Positions 17,032 to 29,182 of a stretch of DNA of 64,000 nt are shown piece by piece. A program made the translations under genes and the position numbers. The number at the start of each line of letters is the position of its first letter. Position 1 is the first letter of the stretch. This DNA comes from Gammaproteobacteria bacterium (lineage in GTDB: Bacteria; Pseudomonadota; Gammaproteobacteria; UBA4575): assembly GCA_022824965.1 (NCBI GenBank), contig JAJDYY010000002.1:124001-188000 (forward strand), given 5' to 3'. The notes under the pieces are model-generated. The model was not told the origin of the DNA, did not search any database, and saw only the letters and a program-made list of their open reading frames with translations.

Positions 17032-18546
17032 TCAGTACCGGAGGTTGGGCAGTTGCGCCTGCTGCAGCAAATGGGCCACCGAGGCATCCATGACTTCAAT
17101 CAGTGGTGCCGGCCACAGGCCGATCCAGAGCACCAGCAGCGTCAGGGTCAGCAGGCAGAAAAATTCCCGGCGATTCAGATCGCTCAGGGCCGCGACCTGG
17201 TCGTTTCCGGGTGCACCGAACACCACGCGCTTCAGCATCCACAGGGTGTAGGCTGCGCCAAGCACCAGGGTCGATGCAGCCAGCACGGCATACCAGACGT
17301 TGGCATTGAAACTGGCCAGGATCACCATGAACTCGCCCACGAACCCCGAGGTTCCGGGCAGGCCCACATTGGCCAGTGCAAAGATGACGAAAAACGATGC
17401 AAATTTCGGCATGCTGTTCACGACGCCCCCGTAATCGGCGATCTCCCTGCTGTGTATGCGGTCATACAGCACCCCGACACACAGGAACAGCGCCCCGGAG
17501 ATGAAGCCGTGGGAAATCATCTGCACCATGCCGCCGTGCATGGCCAGCTCTGCCGAGGAGCCGGTCTTTGCAAGCAGTGCAAAGATCACGAAAAATCCCA
17601 GCGTGACAAAGCCCATGTGGGCAATGGAGGAGTAGGCAATCAGCTTTTTCATGTCCTGCTGCACCAGAGCGACCAGTCCAATGTAGACGATGGCCACCAG
17701 CGAAACCGCGATAATGACCACGGCCAGCTGGTCACTGGCATACGATGTGATGGGGATGGTAAAGCGCAAAAACCCGTAACCGCCCATCTTCAGCATGATG
17801 GCAGCCAGTACCACTGAACCCCCGGTAGGCGCCTCCACGTGCGCATCCGGCAACCAGGTGTGCACCGGCCACATGGGAATCTTCACCGCAAATGCCACCA
17901 GGAATGCCAGGAAAATCAGGTACTGTTCACGGGCACTCAAAGGCGTCTGTTGCAATTGCGCGATCTCGAAGGTGCCGGCCTGCAGGTACAGGAACACCAG
18001 TGCGACCAGCAGGAATACTGAACCCAGGAAGGTGTACAGGAAAAACTTGATCGTTGCATACACCCTGCGCGGACCGCCCCAAATACCGATGATCAAAAAC
18101 ATCGGGATCAGCATGCCTTCAAAGAATATGTAGAACAGGATGGCGTCCAGTGCACAGAACACCCCGATCATCAGGCCTTCCAGGATCAGGAACGAGGCGA
18201 AGTATTCCGCGATACGCCCCGATTCGATCTCCCATCCGGCAATGACCACCAGCAGCGTGATGACCGTTGTCAGCAGGATCAGCGGCACGGAAATCCCGTC
18301 CACGCCCAGCGAGTAGTACACGTTGAAAGCTTCGATCCAGGGCAGGTGCTCCCTGAACTGCATGGCGTACTGCCCGGCATCGAACGCATTCAGCAGCATG
18401 ATGCTTGCCAAGAACGTGACCAGTGCGACCCCCAGTGCCAGCCAGCGCACCGCCTGCACGGAAACCTTCCTGGCGATGATCACCACGAGGCCGCCGATGA
18501 TGGGAAGCCAGATCAGCAGACTCAGTATGGGAAATGCGGCGGACAT
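17032..18546 (-). CDS. nuoM: NADH-quinone oxidoreductase subunit M
   Basis: Second antiporter-like subunit of complex I, 504 aa from the ATG at 18546 (MSAAFPILSLLIWLPIIGG). That start lies 5 bases after nuoL; a longer frame reaching 18654 would run into nuoL and is not needed. Family signatures include FFEGMLIPMFLIIGIWGG, AFAVKIPMWPVHTWLPDAH and GGYGFLRF. About 14 membrane helices are expected. Confidence 0.96.
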   Translation of the reverse strand: MSAAFPILSLLIWLPIIGGLVVIIARKVSVQAVRWLALGVALVTFLASIMLLNAFDAGQYAMQFREHLPWIEAFNVYYSLGVDGISVPLILLTTVITLLVVIAGWEIESGRIAEYFASFLILEGLMIGVFCALDAILFYIFFEGMLIPMFLIIGIWGGPRRVYATIKFFLYTFLGSVFLLVALVFLYLQAGTFEIAQLQQTPLSAREQYLIFLAFLVAFAVKIPMWPVHTWLPDAHVEAPTGGSVVLAAIMLKMGGYGFLRFTIPITSYASDQLAVVIIAVSLVAIVYIGLVALVQQDMKKLIAYSSIAHMGFVTLGFFVIFALLAKTGSSAELAMHGGMVQMISHGFISGALFLCVGVLYDRIHSREIADYGGVVNSMPKFASFFVIFALANVGLPGTSGFVGEFMVILASFNANVWYAVLAASTLVLGAAYTLWMLKRVVFGAPGNDQVAALSDLNRREFFCLLTLTLLVLWIGLWPAPLIEVMDASVAHLLQQAQLPNLRY

Positions 18547-18551
18547 GGCGA

Positions 18552-20498
18552 CTAGAGGTAACGGATCCCGAGCAGGACCAGCAAGCCGAGGATCATCGTG
18601 AAGGCATAGTGATACAGGTAGCCGGACTGCACGTTTCGAACCCTCAGCGAGCACCAGTTGACGGCCCGGGCAAACCCGTTCACCACCAGCCCGTCAATCA
18701 GCATCCGGTCCCCGAACGAACTGCACACGGTGCCGACCCTGTGCGTGCCGGTGGCAAACAGTCCCTGGTAAAGTTCATCAAAACCGTACTTGTAGAACAG
18801 CACGTTATACAGCAGGCGCAATTTGCGCTTGCCCAGATCCGCAATAGTCGGCTGGCGCCGGTAGACCCACCAGGCACTGAGGATTCCTGCAAACATCAGC
18901 CACACCGCGGGGCCCTGGAAGCCGTGCACGATAAAGGAACCCAGGCCATGATAATGGGATTGAAGTTCGGCCACTGCGCCGTGGTGGTCCAGCACCCGCA
19001 GGCTGTCCCCGAAATAGTCCCCGAAGACGAGCGGACCGATGAACAGTCCGGCAAATACTGAAGGGATGGCCAGCAGGACCAGGGGCACGGTGATCACTGC
19101 GGGAGATTCGGTGATGCGGCCCACGACCTTTCCACGGTCAGGACTTTCCCCGTGAAAGGTCAGAAACAGCAGCCGGAACGAGTAAAACGCCGTGATGAAC
19201 ACGCCCGCAGTGACCAGGATATATGCCAGTCCAGCACCCGGCAGGTTGGAATAATGCACGGCCTCGATGATGGCATCCTTGGAGAAAAACCCGGAAAAGC
19301 CCGGGAACCCGACCAGGGCCAGGGTGCCGATCAGCGCCGTCCAGTACGTCACCGGCATGCGCTCTCGAAGTCCTCCCATCTTGCGCATGTCCTGTTCATG
19401 GTGCAGGGCCACGATGACCGACCCCGCCGCCAGGAACAGCAGGGCCTTGAAGAAGGCATGCGTGAACAGGTGAAAGATGGCGATCGAGTAGGCCGAGGCG
19501 CCGAGCGCCACGGTCATGTAGCCCAGTTGAGACAGGGTCGAGTAGGCCACCACGCGCTTGATGTCGTTTTGCACGATCCCCACCAGGCCCATGAAAAACG
19601 CGGTCAGCGCGCCGATGACCAGGATCACCGACAGGGCCACGTCACTGAACTCGAAAAGCGGCGACATGCGAGCCACCATGAAGATTCCGGCCGTGACCAT
19701 GGTCGCCGCGTGAATGAGCGCGGAGATCGGCGTGGGTCCCTCCATGGAGTCCGGGAGCCACACGTGCAGGGGTACCTGTGCGGATTTGGCCATGGCACCG
19801 ACAAAGAGCAGCAGGCAGATGACGGTCATGGCCGGCCACTCGATCCCTGCGGCAATGGCAATTGTCTGTCCGGAAGCGCCGGGTGCCTGGCTGAACACCG
19901 CCAGGTAATCCAGACTGCCAAAGACGGCCAGCACGGCGGCGATGCCGAGCAGGAACCCGAAATCCCCGACCCGGTTGACCAGGAATGCTTTCAGGTTGGC
20001 ATGGATCGCGGACTCCCGGGTGTACCAGAAGCCGATCAGCAGGTAGGACACCAGGCCCACGGCTTCCCAGCCGAAAAACAGCTGCAGGAAGTTGTTCGAC
20101 ATGACCAGCATCAGCATCGAGAACGTGAACAGGGAGATGTAGGCAAAAAAGCGCTGGTAGCCGGGATCATCATGCATGTAGCCGATCGTATAGATATGTA
20201 CCATCAGGGACACGAAGGTCACCACAAGCATCATGGTTACGGTCAGCGGATCGATCAAAAAACCAACCTTGAGGTTCAGCCCTCCCAGCACCGCCCACCG
20301 GTACACATCGATCGACATCGATGCCGCTGGATCCAGAATGACCTGCTTGAATACGACCAGGCTCAAAAGAAACGACAGTGCTACCCCGGTGATCGTCACC
20401 CAGTGCGCCCCGGCACGCCCGATACTGCGACCGGACAAGCCTGCAATCAAGGCGCCTGCCAGGGGAGCTAATACGATGATCAAACAGAGTATCTTCAC
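18552..20498 (-). CDS. nuoL: NADH-quinone oxidoreductase subunit L
   Basis: Distal antiporter-like subunit of complex I, with the long lateral helix at its C-terminal end. The 648 aa begin with a GTG. Motifs are FFGWEAVGLVSYLLIGFWY, AKSAQVPLHVWLPDSMEGPT and HLFTHAFFKALLFLAAGSV. It lies 15 bases after nuoK. Confidence 0.96.
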   Translation of the reverse strand: MKILCLIIVLAPLAGALIAGLSGRSIGRAGAHWVTITGVALSFLLSLVVFKQVILDPAASMSIDVYRWAVLGGLNLKVGFLIDPLTVTMMLVVTFVSLMVHIYTIGYMHDDPGYQRFFAYISLFTFSMLMLVMSNNFLQLFFGWEAVGLVSYLLIGFWYTRESAIHANLKAFLVNRVGDFGFLLGIAAVLAVFGSLDYLAVFSQAPGASGQTIAIAAGIEWPAMTVICLLLFVGAMAKSAQVPLHVWLPDSMEGPTPISALIHAATMVTAGIFMVARMSPLFEFSDVALSVILVIGALTAFFMGLVGIVQNDIKRVVAYSTLSQLGYMTVALGASAYSIAIFHLFTHAFFKALLFLAAGSVIVALHHEQDMRKMGGLRERMPVTYWTALIGTLALVGFPGFSGFFSKDAIIEAVHYSNLPGAGLAYILVTAGVFITAFYSFRLLFLTFHGESPDRGKVVGRITESPAVITVPLVLLAIPSVFAGLFIGPLVFGDYFGDSLRVLDHHGAVAELQSHYHGLGSFIVHGFQGPAVWLMFAGILSAWWVYRRQPTIADLGKRKLRLLYNVLFYKYGFDELYQGLFATGTHRVGTVCSSFGDRMLIDGLVVNGFARAVNWCSLRVRNVQSGYLYHYAFTMILGLLVLLGIRYL

Positions 20499-20513
20499 GG
20501 CTCTCTCGCGAAT

Positions 20514-20819
20514 CTAGCCCCTCAGGGTCTCGAGGTCCTGCACGTTGATGGTCCGGCGGTTGCGGTACAGCACCACCAGGATGGCCAGACCGATCGCGGC
20601 CTCGGCTGCGGATACCGTGAGAATGAAGAACACGAAAACCTGGCCTGCCAGATCGTCCAGGTAATGTGAAAAGGCCACGAAGTTCATGTTGACGGCCAGC
20701 AGCATCAGTTCGATGGCCATCAGCAAAAGAATCACGTTTTTCCGGTTCAGGAAAATCCCGGCCACTCCAATGGAAAAAAGAATGGCGCCAAGGACCAGGA
20801 AATGGGTCAGGGTAATCAT
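20514..20819 (-). CDS. nuoK: NADH-quinone oxidoreductase subunit K
   Basis: Small three-helix membrane subunit of complex I, 101 aa from the ATG at 20819 ([21 protein letters not shown]). The buried Glu residues of the family are visible in [14 protein letters not shown] and [13 protein letters not shown] longer frame upstream runs into the nuoJ end and is rejected. Confidence 0.96.
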   Translation of the reverse strand: MITLTHFLVLGAILFSIGVAGIFLNRKNVILLLMAIELMLLAVNMNFVAFSHYLDDLAGQVFVFFILTVSAAEAAIGLAILVVLYRNRRTINVQDLETLRG

Positions 20820-20850
20820 CGTGGTATTTTTTTCTGTCGGTCCGGGTACC

Positions 20851-21438
20851 CTATTCCTTGTCCATGGAAACCAGGCGCACGCGCTCTGCCCGGTCCGCGC
20901 TGACCTGTCGTGCGGGACTCTGTCGCTTGGCACGGGTGCGCTTGTGCATGGTCAGTGTAATCGCGGCAATGATCGCAACCAGCAAGATGACACCTGCAAT
21001 CTCGAATGGGTAGATATATTCGGTGAACAGCAATTCTCCCAACTCCTGCGTGTTGCTGTAGTCCGCAGGCTTGGCCTGGGGCTTTTGCAGGTCAAAGGCC
21101 GGGCGGCTCAGGATCACGGCCATTTCGACGGCCATGACGATCCCCACCAGCAGCCCCACAGGCAGATAACGGGCAAACCCGGCACGCATCTTGGCGAGGT
21201 TAATGTCCAGCATCATCACCACGAACAAGAACAGCACCATGACCGCGCCCACGTACACCAGCACCAGGGTGATGGCCAGGAATTCTGCTTCCAGCAGGAG
21301 CCAGATGGCCGCACTGGTGAAGAACACCAGGACCAGGAACAGCACGGCATGCACGGGATTGCGGACCGAAATCATGGCCAGGGCCGAAGCCACGAGGATC
21401 GCGGAAAAAAAGTAAAAGACCGTGCTCTGTATCAACAT
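20851..21438 (-). CDS. nuoJ: NADH-quinone oxidoreductase subunit J
   Basis: Five-helix membrane subunit of complex I, 195 aa, with the pi-bulge helix region [19 protein letters not shown] typical of NuoJ. The polar C-terminal tail is rich in Arg and Lys. It sits 12 bases after nuoI and 31 before nuoK. Confidence 0.95.
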   Translation of the reverse strand: MLIQSTVFYFFSAILVASALAMISVRNPVHAVLFLVLVFFTSAAIWLLLEAEFLAITLVLVYVGAVMVLFLFVVMMLDINLAKMRAGFARYLPVGLLVGIVMAVEMAVILSRPAFDLQKPQAKPADYSNTQELGELLFTEYIYPFEIAGVILLVAIIAAITLTMHKRTRAKRQSPARQVSADRAERVRLVSMDKE

Positions 21439-21450
21439 GAATTCACCAGC

Positions 21451-21942
21451 TCATCTGTCAAGTACCGAGACTTCCCGGTCGGAAGCAATCTGGGCTTCAT
21501 GCTTAGCGCCCACCTCAAGCAACATCTCCTTGTTCATCACCTGCTGGCCCCTTTCGAAGAACGAATACTCGAAAACGCGGGTCTCGACGATGGCATCCAC
21601 CGGGCAGGCTTCCTCGCAGAATCCGCAATAGACGCACTTGAACAGGTCGATGTCGTAGCGCGTGGTCCGCCGGCTGCCATCCTCGCGCTCCTCCGTATCA
21701 ATGGTAATGGCCAGTGCGGGACAGACCGCCTCGCACAGCTTGCAGCCGATACAGCGTTCCTCCCCGCTCGGGTACCGGCGAAGTGCATGCAGCCCGCGGA
21801 ACCTGGGAGACTGCGGAGTCTTCTCCTCCGGGTAGCGGACCGTGAGCTTTTTGGAGGTAAAGCGCCGGCCGGTCAGGCGCATGCCCCTCAACAGCTCCGA
21901 CAAGGTGAAACTGCGGATCAGGTTCCTGATCTTCTTCATCAT
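21451..21942 (-). CDS. nuoI: NADH-quinone oxidoreductase subunit I
   Basis: Carries iron-sulfur clusters N6a and N6b in the peripheral arm. Two 4Fe-4S motifs are seen: [12 protein letters not shown] and [13 protein letters not shown] use the ATG at 21942; a GTG at 21948 abutting the nuoH stop would add two residues. About 163 aa, the usual bacterial length. Confidence 0.96.
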   Translation of the reverse strand: MMKKIRNLIRSFTLSELLRGMRLTGRRFTSKKLTVRYPEEKTPQSPRFRGLHALRRYPSGEERCIGCKLCEAVCPALAITIDTEEREDGSRRTTRYDIDLFKCVYCGFCEEACPVDAIVETRVFEYSFFERGQQVMNKEMLLEVGAKHEAQIASDREVSVLDR

Positions 21943-21948
21943 GGCCAC

Positions 21949-23013
21949 TCAGTCAAACCAGGGGGGGAGTTGCAGGTACAGAAAAACGCCCTCAACCACG
22001 ATCCAGACCAGTGTCACGGGCAGCAGCACTTTCCAGCCCAGTCGCATGATCTGGTCGTATCGGTAGCGGGGGAACGTTGCGCGAAACCACAGGAAGCAAA
22101 AAATAAAAAAGCAGGTCTTGGCAACAAACCAGTGAGCCCCGGACCCCAGTAGTGCACCGATGACCGGCAGGTGAAAAACAGAGGCCGGGACGATACCTTC
22201 CAGGGGACTGAGCCAGCCGCCCAGAAACAGCAGGGCCGTGAGTGCGGAGATCAGTATGATGTTGGCATATTCGGCCAGGAAGAACATCGCAAATCCCATC
22301 CCCGAATACTCGACGTGAAATCCTGCAACGATTTCGGACTCGCCCTCGACCACGTCAAAGGGTGCACGATTGGTCTCGGCAATGCCAGCGATCAGGTAGG
22401 TCAGAAAAAGCGGAAACAGGGGCAGCCAGTACCAGTTGAAGATGCTGCCCTGCTGTTCCATGACGATGTCACCGAGATTCAGGCTGCCACTTGCCATGAG
22501 CACGCCGACCAGTGCAAACCCCATGGCGATCTCGTAGGCCACGATCTGTGCGGCAGAGCGCAGGGAGCCCAGCAATGCGTACTTGGAATTCGATGCCCAG
22601 CCGGCCACGATCACGCCGTAGACGCCCAGTGAGGTCATGGCCAGTATGTACAGCAGTCCGGCATTGATATCTGCAAAGTTCAGGTGTTCCGAGAACGGGA
22701 TCACGGCCCAAGCAGCAATGGCCGGAGCCATGGACAGCAGCGGTGCGGTGCGGAACAAAAAGCGATCGGCATCATGGGGCAGGATCATTTCCTTGAACAT
22801 CAACTTCAGGGCATCGGCGATGGGTTGACCCAGGCCCCGGGGCCCCACCCGGTTCGGACCCAGACGCACCTGCATGAAACCAAGGACCCTGCGCTCGGCC
22901 AGAGTGGCATACGCCACACAGGCAAACAGCACCAGAATGAACACCAGCATGTAGGCCATGGTCAGCAACAGTGGCGGAAACGGTGCGACCAGGCTTTGCC
23001 ACCAGTCAATCAT
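21949..23013 (-). CDS. nuoH: NADH-quinone oxidoreductase subunit H
   Basis: Membrane subunit at the quinone-binding junction of complex I. The 354 aa include about eight helices and the conserved loops [20 protein letters not shown] and [20 protein letters not shown] (key ETNRAPFD and EGESE). It overlaps the end of nuoG by 8 bases. Confidence 0.97.
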   Translation of the reverse strand: MIDWWQSLVAPFPPLLLTMAYMLVFILVLFACVAYATLAERRVLGFMQVRLGPNRVGPRGLGQPIADALKLMFKEMILPHDADRFLFRTAPLLSMAPAIAAWAVIPFSEHLNFADINAGLLYILAMTSLGVYGVIVAGWASNSKYALLGSLRSAAQIVAYEIAMGFALVGVLMASGSLNLGDIVMEQQGSIFNWYWLPLFPLFLTYLIAGIAETNRAPFDVVEGESEIVAGFHVEYSGMGFAMFFLAEYANIILISALTALLFLGGWLSPLEGIVPASVFHLPVIGALLGSGAHWFVAKTCFFIFCFLWFRATFPRYRYDQIMRLGWKVLLPVTLVWIVVEGVFLYLQLPPWFD

Positions 23014-25387
23014 GGTCCAGCCTTTGGATCTCTACAGGCGCGATGGCATTGCCCAGTTCATCGACCTGCCGTGAACTCTTTTGCACCCACACGCAGTTCA
23101 TAGGCAGTGCCGGGTCCAGTTCCAGCTTCAGCACCTTGGCGCGTCCGTCCTGTACGATGCGGACCTCGTCTTCCTCCAAAACCCCCAGCTCACGGGCCAG
23201 CTGTTCACACATGGCAACGCGGGGTGAGCGCTCGTACGGGGTCTGCTGCAGGGAGTTCGCCCTTCGAACGACATTGTCGACCGCATACATCGGGGTCGCG
23301 GATACGCGATATATCCCTTCCGGGTCTGCCTGCGTTTGTACCATCTTTGATTCATGCAGGCGGCCTTCGAACCCGGTAGTCTCGCCGGTCTGAACCTTGA
23401 TTTCCTCCAGAACCTGCTGACTGGATTCGTGCGTGAAGCCCTCAAGACCAAGATGATCGGCCAGAACGCGCAGGATGCGCCATGCCGGTCTCGCCTGACC
23501 GGGAGGATTGATCGCCTTGTCAGCGGTTTGCCAGCGTCCCTCGGCATTCACGTACGTGCCTCGCATCTCCGCAAACGTGGCAATCGGAAGGACCACATCG
23601 GCGTAGCTGCGCATGGATTCGCTCACATAGGGAGTGAAGACCACGACAAAATCGGCCTCCTGCATCGCCTCGAGAGCACTCGGTGCATTGGCAAAATCGA
23701 ATTCAGGCTCGAGATTGAAAAGGACAAAGGCCTTGCAGGGCCCTGCCAGCATGGCGGTAGTGTCCAAGCCCGCATCCGGATTGGGGACACCCCCCGCAAG
23801 GCGATGCGGCAACAGGCCGCACAGCCAGGCCCCGGCCGTGTTACCGGCCTGCGGAAGCAACCCGAAATTGGCATGGGTGTGCCGGGCCAGAACCGCAGCC
23901 AGTGCCCGCAATGCAGAAGCCTGGGGATGGCTGTCCAGCATCGCTCCCAGAAAAACGCTGCACGTACCCGCCTGGCTCAGCAACTCGAAGATATGCCGGG
24001 CATACATGGAAGGCGAGGCCTGCTCCACAATCTCTTTCAACTCATGAGGAAGGTCTCTCAACTCATTGTCAGGAATACACTTTACAATCTCAGACAAGGC
24101 TTGAAGCCAAGCCTGGGGAGCCTGATTCCAGTTCACCTGGGCCGCAAAAAGGAAATCAAAATCCCGGGAATTGAGGGCAACCACCTGGCACCCCCTGGCC
24201 GAGGCCTTGCGAATCCTGTGGGCAAGCATGGGCTGCTCCAGACGGATGTCGCAACCAATGAGAAACACTGCATTATTGTGTTCCAGGGATTCAATGGACT
24301 GTCCCAAGTTCGGAAACAGGGGCATGTATTCCTGGTCGGTAAAATCGGCCTGCCGGACCCGGTGGTCGATATTCTGGATACCCAGGCAGCGAAACAGCTT
24401 TTGCAGCAGATACTGCTCCTCCAGGCTAGAGTGCGCTGCCGCCATCACCCCGACCTCCTCCGGGCTGAACTGCTTGATCTTCCTGGCCAGCACATCCAGG
24501 CTCGCCTGCCAGCTGCTCGATTCCCACCCGCGTGCAGTCCTGACCAGGGGTTGTGTAGCCCGGTCGGGAGTATGCAGGCCTTCGTAGCTGAACCGGTCGC
24601 GGTCCGCGATCCAGGTTTCGTTCAACTCGTCATTTTCCCTGGGCACCACCCGCACCACGGTGTTGCGCAGCACGTGCATATAGATGTTCGAACCCATCGC
24701 GTCGTGCGGGGACAGGCCCGCACACTGCAGCATTTCCCAGGAGCGCGCGCGCATGCGCGAAGGCTTGGCATTCAGTGCTCCCACCGGGCATACATCGATG
24801 ACATTCCCGGACAGCTCGGAAGTCAGTGAGCGCTGGACATAGGTACCGATTTCCATGAATTCCCCACGCCCGGTCGCACCCAGTTCACGAATACCGGCGA
24901 CCTCACTGCCAAACCGCACACAGCGTGTACAGTGTATGCAGCGGGTCATGTCGGTCGAGACCAGTGGGCCAAGCTCCTTGTCTGCAACCACGCGCTTTCG
25001 TTCCGTATAGCGCGAGACATCTTCTCCATATCCCATCGCAGTATCCTGCAGTTCGCATTCCCCACCCTGGTCGCATACCGGGCAATCCAGTGGATGGTTG
25101 ATGAGCAGGAACTCCATCGTGCTCTTTTGAGCGTCGAGGGCTGCCGGGGAATGGGTGTAGACCCGCATGCCCTCGGCAACCGGGGTCGCGCAGGCCGGCA
25201 AGGCCTTGGGGGCCTTTTCGACCTCCACCATGCACATGCGGCAATTGGCGGCCACAGACAGCTTTTTGTGGTAGCAAAAGCGCGGGATCCTGATGTCATG
25301 CTGGTCGGCCACCTCGATCAGCATGGCACCCTTCGAGGCGTGGACCTCCCGGTCATTGATAAACAGCTGGATCTGCTCTTCAGGCAT
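23006..25387 (-). CDS. nuoG: NADH-quinone oxidoreductase subunit G
   Basis: Large iron-sulfur subunit of the NADH-oxidising arm, 793 aa. It starts with a 2Fe-2S ferredoxin domain ([15 protein letters not shown] about 38-52, then CATP). Next come the His-Cys3 region [24 protein letters not shown] and CPVGAL for 4Fe-4S clusters, followed by a molybdopterin-oxidoreductase-like domain that has lost its cofactor. C-terminal half divergence is normal for NuoG. Confidence 0.96.
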   Translation of the reverse strand: MPEEQIQLFINDREVHASKGAMLIEVADQHDIRIPRFCYHKKLSVAANCRMCMVEVEKAPKALPACATPVAEGMRVYTHSPAALDAQKSTMEFLLINHPLDCPVCDQGGECELQDTAMGYGEDVSRYTERKRVVADKELGPLVSTDMTRCIHCTRCVRFGSEVAGIRELGATGRGEFMEIGTYVQRSLTSELSGNVIDVCPVGALNAKPSRMRARSWEMLQCAGLSPHDAMGSNIYMHVLRNTVVRVVPRENDELNETWIADRDRFSYEGLHTPDRATQPLVRTARGWESSSWQASLDVLARKIKQFSPEEVGVMAAAHSSLEEQYLLQKLFRCLGIQNIDHRVRQADFTDQEYMPLFPNLGQSIESLEHNNAVFLIGCDIRLEQPMLAHRIRKASARGCQVVALNSRDFDFLFAAQVNWNQAPQAWLQALSEIVKCIPDNELRDLPHELKEIVEQASPSMYARHIFELLSQAGTCSVFLGAMLDSHPQASALRALAAVLARHTHANFGLLPQAGNTAGAWLCGLLPHRLAGGVPNPDAGLDTTAMLAGPCKAFVLFNLEPEFDFANAPSALEAMQEADFVVVFTPYVSESMRSYADVVLPIATFAEMRGTYVNAEGRWQTADKAINPPGQARPAWRILRVLADHLGLEGFTHESSQQVLEEIKVQTGETTGFEGRLHESKMVQTQADPEGIYRVSATPMYAVDNVVRRANSLQQTPYERSPRVAMCEQLARELGVLEEDEVRIVQDGRAKVLKLELDPALPMNCVWVQKSSRQVDELGNAIAPVEIQRLDHD

Positions 25388-25402
25388 GGTGCTTGACTCC
25401 GC

Positions 25403-26707
25403 TCATGCCGTAGCCCGGCGTGGGACCGCCCCATCCAGCTGGCTGCATCCGTGCTCGATGTAGTGCACAAACTCCTCGCGATAATGCTTGATAAAGCTGT
25501 GCACCGGCATGGCGGCGGCATCGCCCAGCGCGCAGATGGTCCTGCCTTCAATCTTGCGGGCCACATCATCCAGCTTCTCGATATCCTCCAACTGGCCCTT
25601 CCCCTCGACGATGCGACAGAGCATGCGGTACAACCAGCCGGTACCTTCCCGGCAAGGCGTGCATTGACCACAGGATTCGGAAAAATAAAATTGCGAGATC
25701 CGCTGCAGGACCTTGACCATGTCCGTGGTGTCATCCATGACCACCACGGCCCCGGACCCCAGCAGGGATCCGGCCTGGGCGATGGATTCGTAGTCCATGC
25801 ACACACCCATCATGACCTCACCCGGGACCACCGGCACCGAAGAGCCCCCCGGGATCACTGCCTTCAGCGTGTGCCCGGTGCGGATTCCGCCTGCAAGCTC
25901 AAGGAGTTCGGGGAAGGGCATGCCCAGCGGGACTTCGAAGTTGCCCGGGCGGTTCACGTGTCCGGATACCGAAAAGCACTTGGTGCCACCGCTTTTCTCC
26001 ACCCCCAGGGCCGAGAACCATTCGGCCCCCTTGCGCATGATGGACGGTACCGAGGCAAAGGTTTCCGTATTGTTGATGGTGGTAGGCTGTCCGTACAGGC
26101 CGTAGCTGGCCGGGAACGGCGGCTTGAACCGCGGCAGGCCCTTCTTGCCCTCGAGTGATTCCAGCAGCGCGGTTTCCTCGCCGCAGATGTACGCACCGGC
26201 CCCCAGGGTGTCATGCAGGTAGAAGGTAAAGTCCGAACCCAGCACATTGTCTCCCAGGTAGCCTGCCGAATAGGCCTCGTTCAGGGCCTCTACAAAACGC
26301 AGGTACGGTTCACCGGAAAATTCTCCACGGATATAGTTGTAGCCCACCGAAGCCTGCATGGCATAGCCGGCAATCGCCATCCCCTCGATCACGGCATGCG
26401 GGTTGTAGCGCAGGATGTCGCGATCCTTGCAGGTGCCGGGCTCGGATTCATCCGAGTTGCACACGACATAACGCTGGATATCGCTACCCTGCGGCATGAA
26501 GCTCCATTTCAGCCCGGTAGGAAATCCTGCACCTCCGCGCCCGCGCAGACCGGACGCCTTGACCTGTTCGATCACCTCTCCGGGCGGGATGTTCTCCTGC
26601 AGGATTTTTTCCCAGGCCGAATACCCGCCAATGCTGATGTAGTTCTCCAGCGTCCACGGCTGGTCGAATTTCAGGGTCTCGTAGCAAACGTTGTTCAACT
26701 GCTGCAT
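25403..26707 (-). CDS. nuoF: NADH-quinone oxidoreductase subunit F
   Basis: FMN- and NADH-binding subunit of complex I, 434 aa. The Gly-rich FMN/NADH loop [17 protein letters not shown] (about 50-66), [19 protein letters not shown], and the N3 4Fe-4S motif [12 protein letters not shown] are all present. It lies 4 bases after nuoE. Confidence 0.97.
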   Translation of the reverse strand: MQQLNNVCYETLKFDQPWTLENYISIGGYSAWEKILQENIPPGEVIEQVKASGLRGRGGAGFPTGLKWSFMPQGSDIQRYVVCNSDESEPGTCKDRDILRYNPHAVIEGMAIAGYAMQASVGYNYIRGEFSGEPYLRFVEALNEAYSAGYLGDNVLGSDFTFYLHDTLGAGAYICGEETALLESLEGKKGLPRFKPPFPASYGLYGQPTTINNTETFASVPSIMRKGAEWFSALGVEKSGGTKCFSVSGHVNRPGNFEVPLGMPFPELLELAGGIRTGHTLKAVIPGGSSVPVVPGEVMMGVCMDYESIAQAGSLLGSGAVVVMDDTTDMVKVLQRISQFYFSESCGQCTPCREGTGWLYRMLCRIVEGKGQLEDIEKLDDVARKIEGRTICALGDAAAMPVHSFIKHYREEFVHYIEHGCSQLDGAVPRRATA

Positions 26708-26711
26708 CGAT

Positions 26712-27209
26712 TCAGTCCAGCCCTTCCAGGATTCTGTCCACTTTTTCGATCGTCAGGTTTTCCTCATAGTCATGATTGACCTGCATCATGGGTGCACCAC
26801 AGCACGCCGCCAGACATTCCTCCTCCTTTTTCAGGAAGAACTTGCCGTCCGGAGTGCTCTCCCCCAGCCCGATGCCAAGCTTGTGCTCCAGGTGCTCGAC
26901 GATCTTGTCGGCGCCGCACAGCATGCAGGAAAGGTTCGTGCAGACAGCCAGGGTGTGCTTGCCCACCGGTTCGAGTTCGAACATGGAATAAAACGATGCG
27001 ACCTCGTACACGGCGATGGGAGGCATGTCCAGGTAGGTCGCCACCGCATCCATCTTCTCGGTCTTCAGGTAGCCGTCCTCATGCTGCAGGGCACGCAGGG
27101 CACCCAGCACGGCGGACTGCTTCTGATCAACCGGGTAGCGGGACAGCCAGTCATCCATCTCGCCACGCACATAGTTGGACAACGTCCCCGGCAGGTCAGC
27201 TGGTGTCAT
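26712..27209 (-). CDS. nuoE: NADH-quinone oxidoreductase subunit E
   Basis: Thioredoxin-like 2Fe-2S (N1a) subunit, 165 aa. Cluster ligands are in [12 protein letters not shown] and [12 protein letters not shown]. Its start overlaps the nuoD stop by four bases, a sign of translational coupling. Confidence 0.96.
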   Translation of the reverse strand: MTPADLPGTLSNYVRGEMDDWLSRYPVDQKQSAVLGALRALQHEDGYLKTEKMDAVATYLDMPPIAVYEVASFYSMFELEPVGKHTLAVCTNLSCMLCGADKIVEHLEHKLGIGLGESTPDGKFFLKKEEECLAACCGAPMMQVNHDYEENLTIEKVDRILEGLD

Positions 27210-28459
27210 CGGTCAATCTCCCCGAAGACAATGTCCTGGGTGCCGATAATGGCAACCACATCGGCCAGCATATGGCCCCTGGACATCTCGTCCAGTGCGG
27301 CCAGGTGGGCAAACCCGGGCGCGCGGATTTTCAGACGATACGGCTTGTTGGCGCCGTCCGACACCAGGTAGATTCCCATCTCGCCCTTCGGGTGCTCAAT
27401 GGCACAGTAGACCTCGCCCTGCGGCAGGCAGTATCCCTCGGTGAACAGTTTGAAATGATGGATGAGTTCCTCCATCCCCATCTTCATCTGGGTGCGCGCT
27501 GGCGGGGAAATCTTGTGGTTGTCCACCATGACTGGTCCGGGATGAGCACGCAGCCAGTCGACGCACTGGCGGATAATTTCATTGGATTGGCGCATCTCCT
27601 CGATGCGCACCAGGTAACGGTCGTAACAATCCCCGTTGACGCCCACCGGAACCTGGAAATCCAGATGCTCGTACACTTCATAGGGCTGCTTGCGCCGCAA
27701 ATCCCATTCGACTCCGGAGCCACGCAACATGGGGCCGGTAAAGCCCAACTGGAGTGCGCGCTCCGGGCTGACGATGCCGATATCGACGGTACGCTGCTTC
27801 CAGATCCTGTTCTCGGTCAGCAGGGTCTCATATTCATCCACACACCCGGGAAAGCGCTGCGTGAAGTCCTCGATAAAGTCCAGCAGGGACCCCGTGCGGG
27901 CGCGGTTGAGCCTTGCTACGTCTTTCTTGTCATGCCAGCGTGACTCGGCATACTTCGGCATTTGCGCAGGCAGGTCACGGTGCACCCCGCCCGGGCGGTA
28001 ATAGGTGGCGTGCATGCGTGCCCCGGATACCGCCTCGTAGCAATCCATCAGGTCCTCGCGCTCGCGAAAAGCATACAGAAACACCGTCATGGCGCCGATG
28101 TCCAGTGCATGGGCACCCAACCACAACAGGTGGTTGAGAATCCGCGTGATCTCATCGAACATGACCCGGATGTACTGGGCACGAACCGGCACCTCAAGGC
28201 CCACGAGCTTTTCGATGGCCAGTACGTAGACATGCTCATTGCACATCATGGAAACGTAGTCGAGACGATCCATGTAGCCGATGCTGTGGTTGTAGGGCTT
28301 GCTCTCTGCAAGCTTCTCCGTTGCGCGGTGCAGCAGACCGATATGCGGGTCTGCCCGCTGTACGACCTCGCCTTCCATTTCCAAGACCAGTCGCAAGACC
28401 CCGTGAGCTGCCGGGTGCTGGGGCCCGAAATTCATGGTGTAGTTGCGAAGCTCAGGCAT
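27206..28459 (-). CDS. nuoD: NADH-quinone oxidoreductase subunit D
   Basis: 49-kDa-type subunit lining the quinone pocket, 417 aa from the ATG at 28459 ([20 protein letters not shown]). The quinone-site His and Tyr are in GPQHPAAHG and [12 protein letters not shown]. Upstream ATG-less extension to 28486 is not needed. It overlaps the nuoC end by 8 bases. Confidence 0.97.
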   Translation of the reverse strand: MPELRNYTMNFGPQHPAAHGVLRLVLEMEGEVVQRADPHIGLLHRATEKLAESKPYNHSIGYMDRLDYVSMMCNEHVYVLAIEKLVGLEVPVRAQYIRVMFDEITRILNHLLWLGAHALDIGAMTVFLYAFREREDLMDCYEAVSGARMHATYYRPGGVHRDLPAQMPKYAESRWHDKKDVARLNRARTGSLLDFIEDFTQRFPGCVDEYETLLTENRIWKQRTVDIGIVSPERALQLGFTGPMLRGSGVEWDLRRKQPYEVYEHLDFQVPVGVNGDCYDRYLVRIEEMRQSNEIIRQCVDWLRAHPGPVMVDNHKISPPARTQMKMGMEELIHHFKLFTEGYCLPQGEVYCAIEHPKGEMGIYLVSDGANKPYRLKIRAPGFAHLAALDEMSRGHMLADVVAIIGTQDIVFGEIDR

Positions 28460-29171
28460 CGTTCTCTTGGGATTTGCCCGACTCAAAGCGGTAGTCGTCG
28501 CGGATCACCTTGGGCACGGTAATTCGGGGTTCAATGGATACCGGCTGGTAGATGACGCGTTTTTGTTCCGGGTCGTAACGCACTTCGACATGGCCCACCA
28601 GCGGGAAGTCCTTGCGAAACGGGTGCCCGGTGAAACCGTAATCGGTGAGGATGCGACGCAGGTCCGGATGACCTTCGAAAATGATCCCGTACAGGTCAAA
28701 GGCCTCGCGTTCGTACCAGTCTGCGGAGGCCCAGATATGATGCACAGAGGGCACCATGGGCAGTTCATCGTCTTCGCAGAATACCCGCACACGCAGCCGC
28801 TGGTTGCAGCTGACGGAGAGCAGGTGATAGACCACCGCAAAACGGGGATTCTCCAGGGCCCGGACCTGCGGAGGATCATCAAAGGTAAAGCGCCCGAAGG
28901 AGGCTTTTTCCGCACCACGGCTGAAGCCGGCCGAGGTCGCACCATGCGTACTCCACTCACCGACTCCGTATTCCAGGTAGTCGACCCCGGACAGGTCCAC
29001 CAGCTGCTCGAACCCGAATTGAGGCGTATCCCGGAGCTGTCGCATGACCTCATCAAGGTCGCCGGGCTTTACGGTCAGTGTGACCTCATCGTGTTCGACA
29101 TCCAGGCCCTGCAAAACAGATTCCAGCGCGCGCTGCAGGTCTGAACCGAGTTGATGAATACGTTCCCCCAT
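28452..29171 (-). CDS. nuoC: NADH-quinone oxidoreductase subunit C
   Basis: 30-kDa-type peripheral-arm subunit, 239 aa, separate from NuoD (not fused as in E. coli). The family signature [20 protein letters not shown] followed by [19 protein letters not shown] is clear. It begins 11 bases after nuoB. Confidence 0.96.
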   Translation of the reverse strand: MGERIHQLGSDLQRALESVLQGLDVEHDEVTLTVKPGDLDEVMRQLRDTPQFGFEQLVDLSGVDYLEYGVGEWSTHGATSAGFSRGAEKASFGRFTFDDPPQVRALENPRFAVVYHLLSVSCNQRLRVRVFCEDDELPMVPSVHHIWASADWYEREAFDLYGIIFEGHPDLRRILTDYGFTGHPFRKDFPLVGHVEVRYDPEQKRVIYQPVSIEPRITVPKVIRDDYRFESGKSQENDA

Positions 29172-29182
29172 GATGACCCGGC